Positions 6,156 through 7,619 of a stretch of DNA of 7,619 bases are shown here, piece by piece. A model generated the notes under the pieces. It was not told the origin of the DNA, did no database searches, and saw nothing but the letters and a program-made list of their open reading frames with translations. The stretch lies in contig JAEZFI010000193.1 in NCBI GenBank assembly GCA_023437745.1, forward strand, positions 1-7,619, given 5' to 3'. Origin of the DNA: Actinomycetes bacterium. Lineage in GTDB: Bacteria > Actinomycetota > Acidimicrobiia > Acidimicrobiales > Microtrichaceae. Numbering within the stretch: position 1 is the first letter of the stretch; each line of letters opens with the position of its first letter. Both the position numbers and the translations under genes were made by a program.

Positions 6156-6850
6156 CGCGCCGGCCGCTCGATCTTCCGGTAGCCGGCGGCAAGCTGGTCC
6201 AGGTGGCGCGACATCTCCGCCGCCACGCCCTCCGCGTCCCCCGCCTCGACCAGCTCCAGGAGCCGTCGGTGGTCGCCGTCCATGGCGCACCAGAACTCCT
6301 CGGACGCCTGGTCCCTCCGCAGCCGGTCCCGGAGGACGTCGAAGAGCGGCCGGCACACGACCTCGACGAGAGGGTTGCCCGACGCCGCGAGCAGGATGGC
6401 GTGGAAGCGCTCGTTGGCCTCGCGCCCCTCGGACACGCACTCCCGGAGGGCGTCGAGCTGCTCCTCGGTGCGGCGGGCCGCGGCCAGCGCCGACGCGGGG
6501 ACCTCGATGACCTTCCGCGCCTCGAGCACCTGGTCGACGCTGAGCGAGTGGTTCGTCATCAGCAGGTCGACGGACGTGCCGAGGTCGTCGGAGATCCGGT
6601 CGGGCGCAGGGATCGCCACGAAGGTGCCGCCGGTCGTGCCCCGGGTGGTGAACACGAGGTGCTGCGCCTCGAGGAGCCGGATCGCCTCCCGCACCGTCGA
6701 GCGGCTCACCCCGTGACGGCCGCAGAGGTCCGCCTCGCCGGGCAGACGATCGCCCTGCCGGAGCTCGCCCGCCAGGATCTGGACGCGCAGGGCGTCGGCC
6801 AGGCGCTGGTACGCAGGACGGCGCGCCGGCGGCGTGCTGGTCTGGGTCAC
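6152..6850 (-). CDS. GntR-family transcriptional regulator, FadR/FCD subfamily
   Basis: A 232-residue DNA-binding repressor or activator. The N-terminal winged helix spans about 14-80: GDRLPGEADLCGRHGVSRST (33-52) followed by VREAIRLLE and the wing TTRGTTGGTFV (68-78), as is characteristic of GntR. The C-terminal domain (about 105-225) is an FCD helical bundle: LEARKVIE (109-116), NERFH (146-150), AASGNP (155-160), DHRRLLELVEAGD (193-205) and MSRHL (213-217). Ligand-site histidines 150, 194 and 216 are kept, but the usual Asp four residues before the first His is Asn146. The helix region before it is about a dozen residues shorter than in typical members. The GTG start at 6850 is seven bases after a TACCCT -10, implying a leaderless mRNA. 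It follows an HMG-CoA lyase-family gene on the same strand, whose pathway it may control (inference). Confidence 0.92.
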   Translation of the reverse strand: MTQTSTPPARRPAYQRLADALRVQILAGELRQGDRLPGEADLCGRHGVSRSTVREAIRLLEAQHLVFTTRGTTGGTFVAIPAPDRISDDLGTSVDLLMTNHSLSVDQVLEARKVIEVPASALAAARRTEEQLDALRECVSEGREANERFHAILLAASGNPLVEVVCRPLFDVLRDRLRRDQASEEFWCAMDGDHRRLLELVEAGDAEGVAAEMSRHLDQLAAGYRKIERPAR

Positions 6851-6857
6851 GACGTCG

Positions 6858-6888
6858 AGGGTAAGAGGGGTCTCTTGCCCGCGGCCAA
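6858..6888 (-). promoter_or_regulatory. Predicted promoter of the GntR-family gene
   Basis: On the minus strand, TACCCT (6863-6858) is a good -10, ending seven bases before the GTG at 6850. A -35-like TTGGCC (6888-6883) lies 19 bases upstream, a rather long spacer. There is no Shine-Dalgarno sequence, so translation is probably leaderless. Confidence 0.5.
6863..6876. promoter_or_regulatory. Candidate autoregulatory operator of the GntR regulator
   Basis: AAGAG and CTCTT (6863-6867 and 6872-6876) form a perfect inverted repeat around a four-base centre GGGT. It lies between the -35 and -10 of the regulator's own promoter, where a bound repressor would block transcription. The usual FadR-type half-sites contain GT and AC, which do not fit well here, so this is only a candidate. 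Confidence 0.4.
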
Positions 6889-6933
6889 TCCGCGGCGGCG
6901 GCCCGGGTCGTCGAACGGACCCCGCGTGCGGTC

Positions 6934-7619
6934 TCAGCCGGCGGCGACGGCGGGGAAGACGCCCGCCTTGCCCACCAGCCCGGGCACGCCGTGCTCGAGC
7001 GCGCCCTCCAGCCAGTCGACGTTGCCGATCAGGGCCGGGAGGTCCACGCCGGTGGGGTGGCCCATCCGGTGGAGGAGGTAGACGAGGTCCTCGGTGGGGA
7101 TGTTGCCCGTGGCGTTCGGGGCGAACGGGCAGCCACCGATCCCGCCGAACGAGCTGTCGAGCACCCGCACCCCCGCCTCGACCGCTGCCGCCGCGTTGGC
7201 GAGCCCGGTGTTCCGGGTGTTGTGGAAGTGGCAGCGGAGCGCCGCGTCGCCGAGCACCGACCGCACGGCAGCGATCCGCTCGCGCACGTCGGTCGGGACG
7301 GCCACCCCGATCGAGTCGGCGATGGCGATCTCGTCCGGCGCGCCCTGGGCCACCGCCTCCACGACCGACACGAGCCGGTCGACGGGGACCTCGCCCTCGT
7401 ACGGGCACCCGAAGCTGGCGGCGAGCGTCACGCTGGTCCGCAGCCCGGTCCCGGCCGCCGCCTCCGCGATCTGGTCCCACGTGTCGATCAGGCCCTGCGT
7501 GGTCTGGCCCTGGTTCTTCTGGGCGAACGTGTCGGTGCACACGACCACGACGTTGATCTCGTCGACCCCGCACTCGAGGGGGGGGGCGCAGCCCCGGCCG
7601 GGGAGCCCCCCGCCGCGGG
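6934..7619 (-). CDS. HMG-CoA lyase-family enzyme, 5' end missing
   Basis: The C-terminal ~215 residues of a DRE-TIM-metallolyase-like protein related to hydroxymethylglutaryl-CoA lyase (HMG-CoA to acetoacetate plus acetyl-CoA; leucine or related acyl-CoA breakdown). Visible landmarks in order: a GVDEINVV strand near 7549-7569, FGCPYEGEV, DSIGVAVP, the metal/catalytic HFH at 7222-7230 followed by NTR, and the active-site signature SSFGGIGGCPFAPNATGN around 7110-7155 with its catalytic Cys. The family usually has HDT after the histidines; here it is HNT, and the following residues also differ from classical HMG-CoA lyases. A different acyl-CoA substrate is therefore possible. The N-terminal part with the first catalytic Arg-Asp lies outside the window. 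The frame stays open to the edge, but the translation upstream of about 7579 (a G9 run, then Pro/Gly/Arg-rich) no longer resembles the family. The GntR regulator follows 83 bases downstream. Confidence 0.85.
   Translation of the reverse strand, partial: RGGGLPGRGCAPPLECGVDEINVVVVCTDTFAQKNQGQTTQGLIDTWDQIAEAAAGTGLRTSVTLAASFGCPYEGEVPVDRLVSVVEAVAQGAPDEIAIADSIGVAVPTDVRERIAAVRSVLGDAALRCHFHNTRNTGLANAAAAVEAGVRVLDSSFGGIGGCPFAPNATGNIPTEDLVYLLHRMGHPTGVDLPALIGNVDWLEGALEHGVPGLVGKAGVFPAVAAG
7578..7619. repeat. G9 homopolymer and GC palindrome at window edge
   Basis: Nine consecutive G (7578-7586) are followed by the perfect palindrome CCCCGGCCGGGG (7592-7603) and then C6 (7606-7611), which can pair back with the G run. 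The segment is almost entirely G/C and interrupts lyase-like coding sequence. It may be a dispersed GC hairpin repeat, or low-quality or chimeric sequence at a contig end. Confidence 0.5.

Noticed and set aside
6156..6440. Glycosyltransferase extended upstream to 361 residues
   Set aside because: The extra part overlaps the GntR gene and is Arg/Gly-rich; family homology begins exactly at the GTG at 6155.
6851..6933. Terminator between the lyase and GntR genes
   Set aside because: Only short, GC-trivial pairings are visible and there is no T-run; nothing stands out beyond the promoter and palindrome already listed.
6203..7081. Plus-strand open frame of 292 codons opposite GntR and the lyase
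   Set aside because: It covers two genes on the opposite strand and their intergenic promoter, with Arg/Gly/Pro-rich composition.

Overview
The window is very GC-rich. Coding is compact, GTG starts are frequent, consecutive genes repeatedly share 4-base ATGA/GTGA junctions, and several transcript-first genes appear leaderless. Together these suggest a high-GC actinobacterium, perhaps of the Acidimicrobiia type; this is an inference from style and protein flavour, not a phylogenetic result. I found no rRNA, tRNA, CRISPR array, transposase or phage gene.

Left part (41-3520, all minus strand): a four-gene operon encodes two ABC-2-type export modules in the order ATPase A, permease A, ATPase B, permease B. 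Every junction is a 4-base stop/start overlap, so the four proteins are probably made in balanced amounts. The substrate cannot be read from the sequence.

Middle (3537-4890): a divergent pair consists of a MarR-family regulator (minus) and a cytoplasmic YceI-family lipid-binding-type protein (plus). Their 86-bp intergenic region holds face-to-face promoters and two related TTCGAA-type palindromes, so the regulator most likely controls both genes. The pair is bracketed by two direct copies of a roughly 60-bp hairpin repeat (56 of 59 core bases identical). A partial third copy lies next to the left one.

Right-middle (4906-5347): a strong 16-bp hairpin is followed by a small, very acidic protein of unknown function that appears to be leaderless.

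Right part (5355-7619, minus strand): the 3' portion of an HMG-CoA lyase-family gene runs off the right edge. It is followed by a FadR-type GntR regulator with its own apparent leaderless promoter, and then by a family-2-like glycosyltransferase joined to the regulator by a GTGA overlap. The regulator plausibly senses an acyl or organic-acid ligand linked to the lyase. The glycosyltransferase is an unexpected operon partner. The last ~40 bases are a G9 run plus a GC palindrome that interrupts lyase-like sequence, and may be a repeat or an assembly end.

The best candidates for something new are the structured dispersed repeat that brackets marR-yceI and the FadR-glycosyltransferase coupling. 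The rest looks like ordinary chromosomal gene content.
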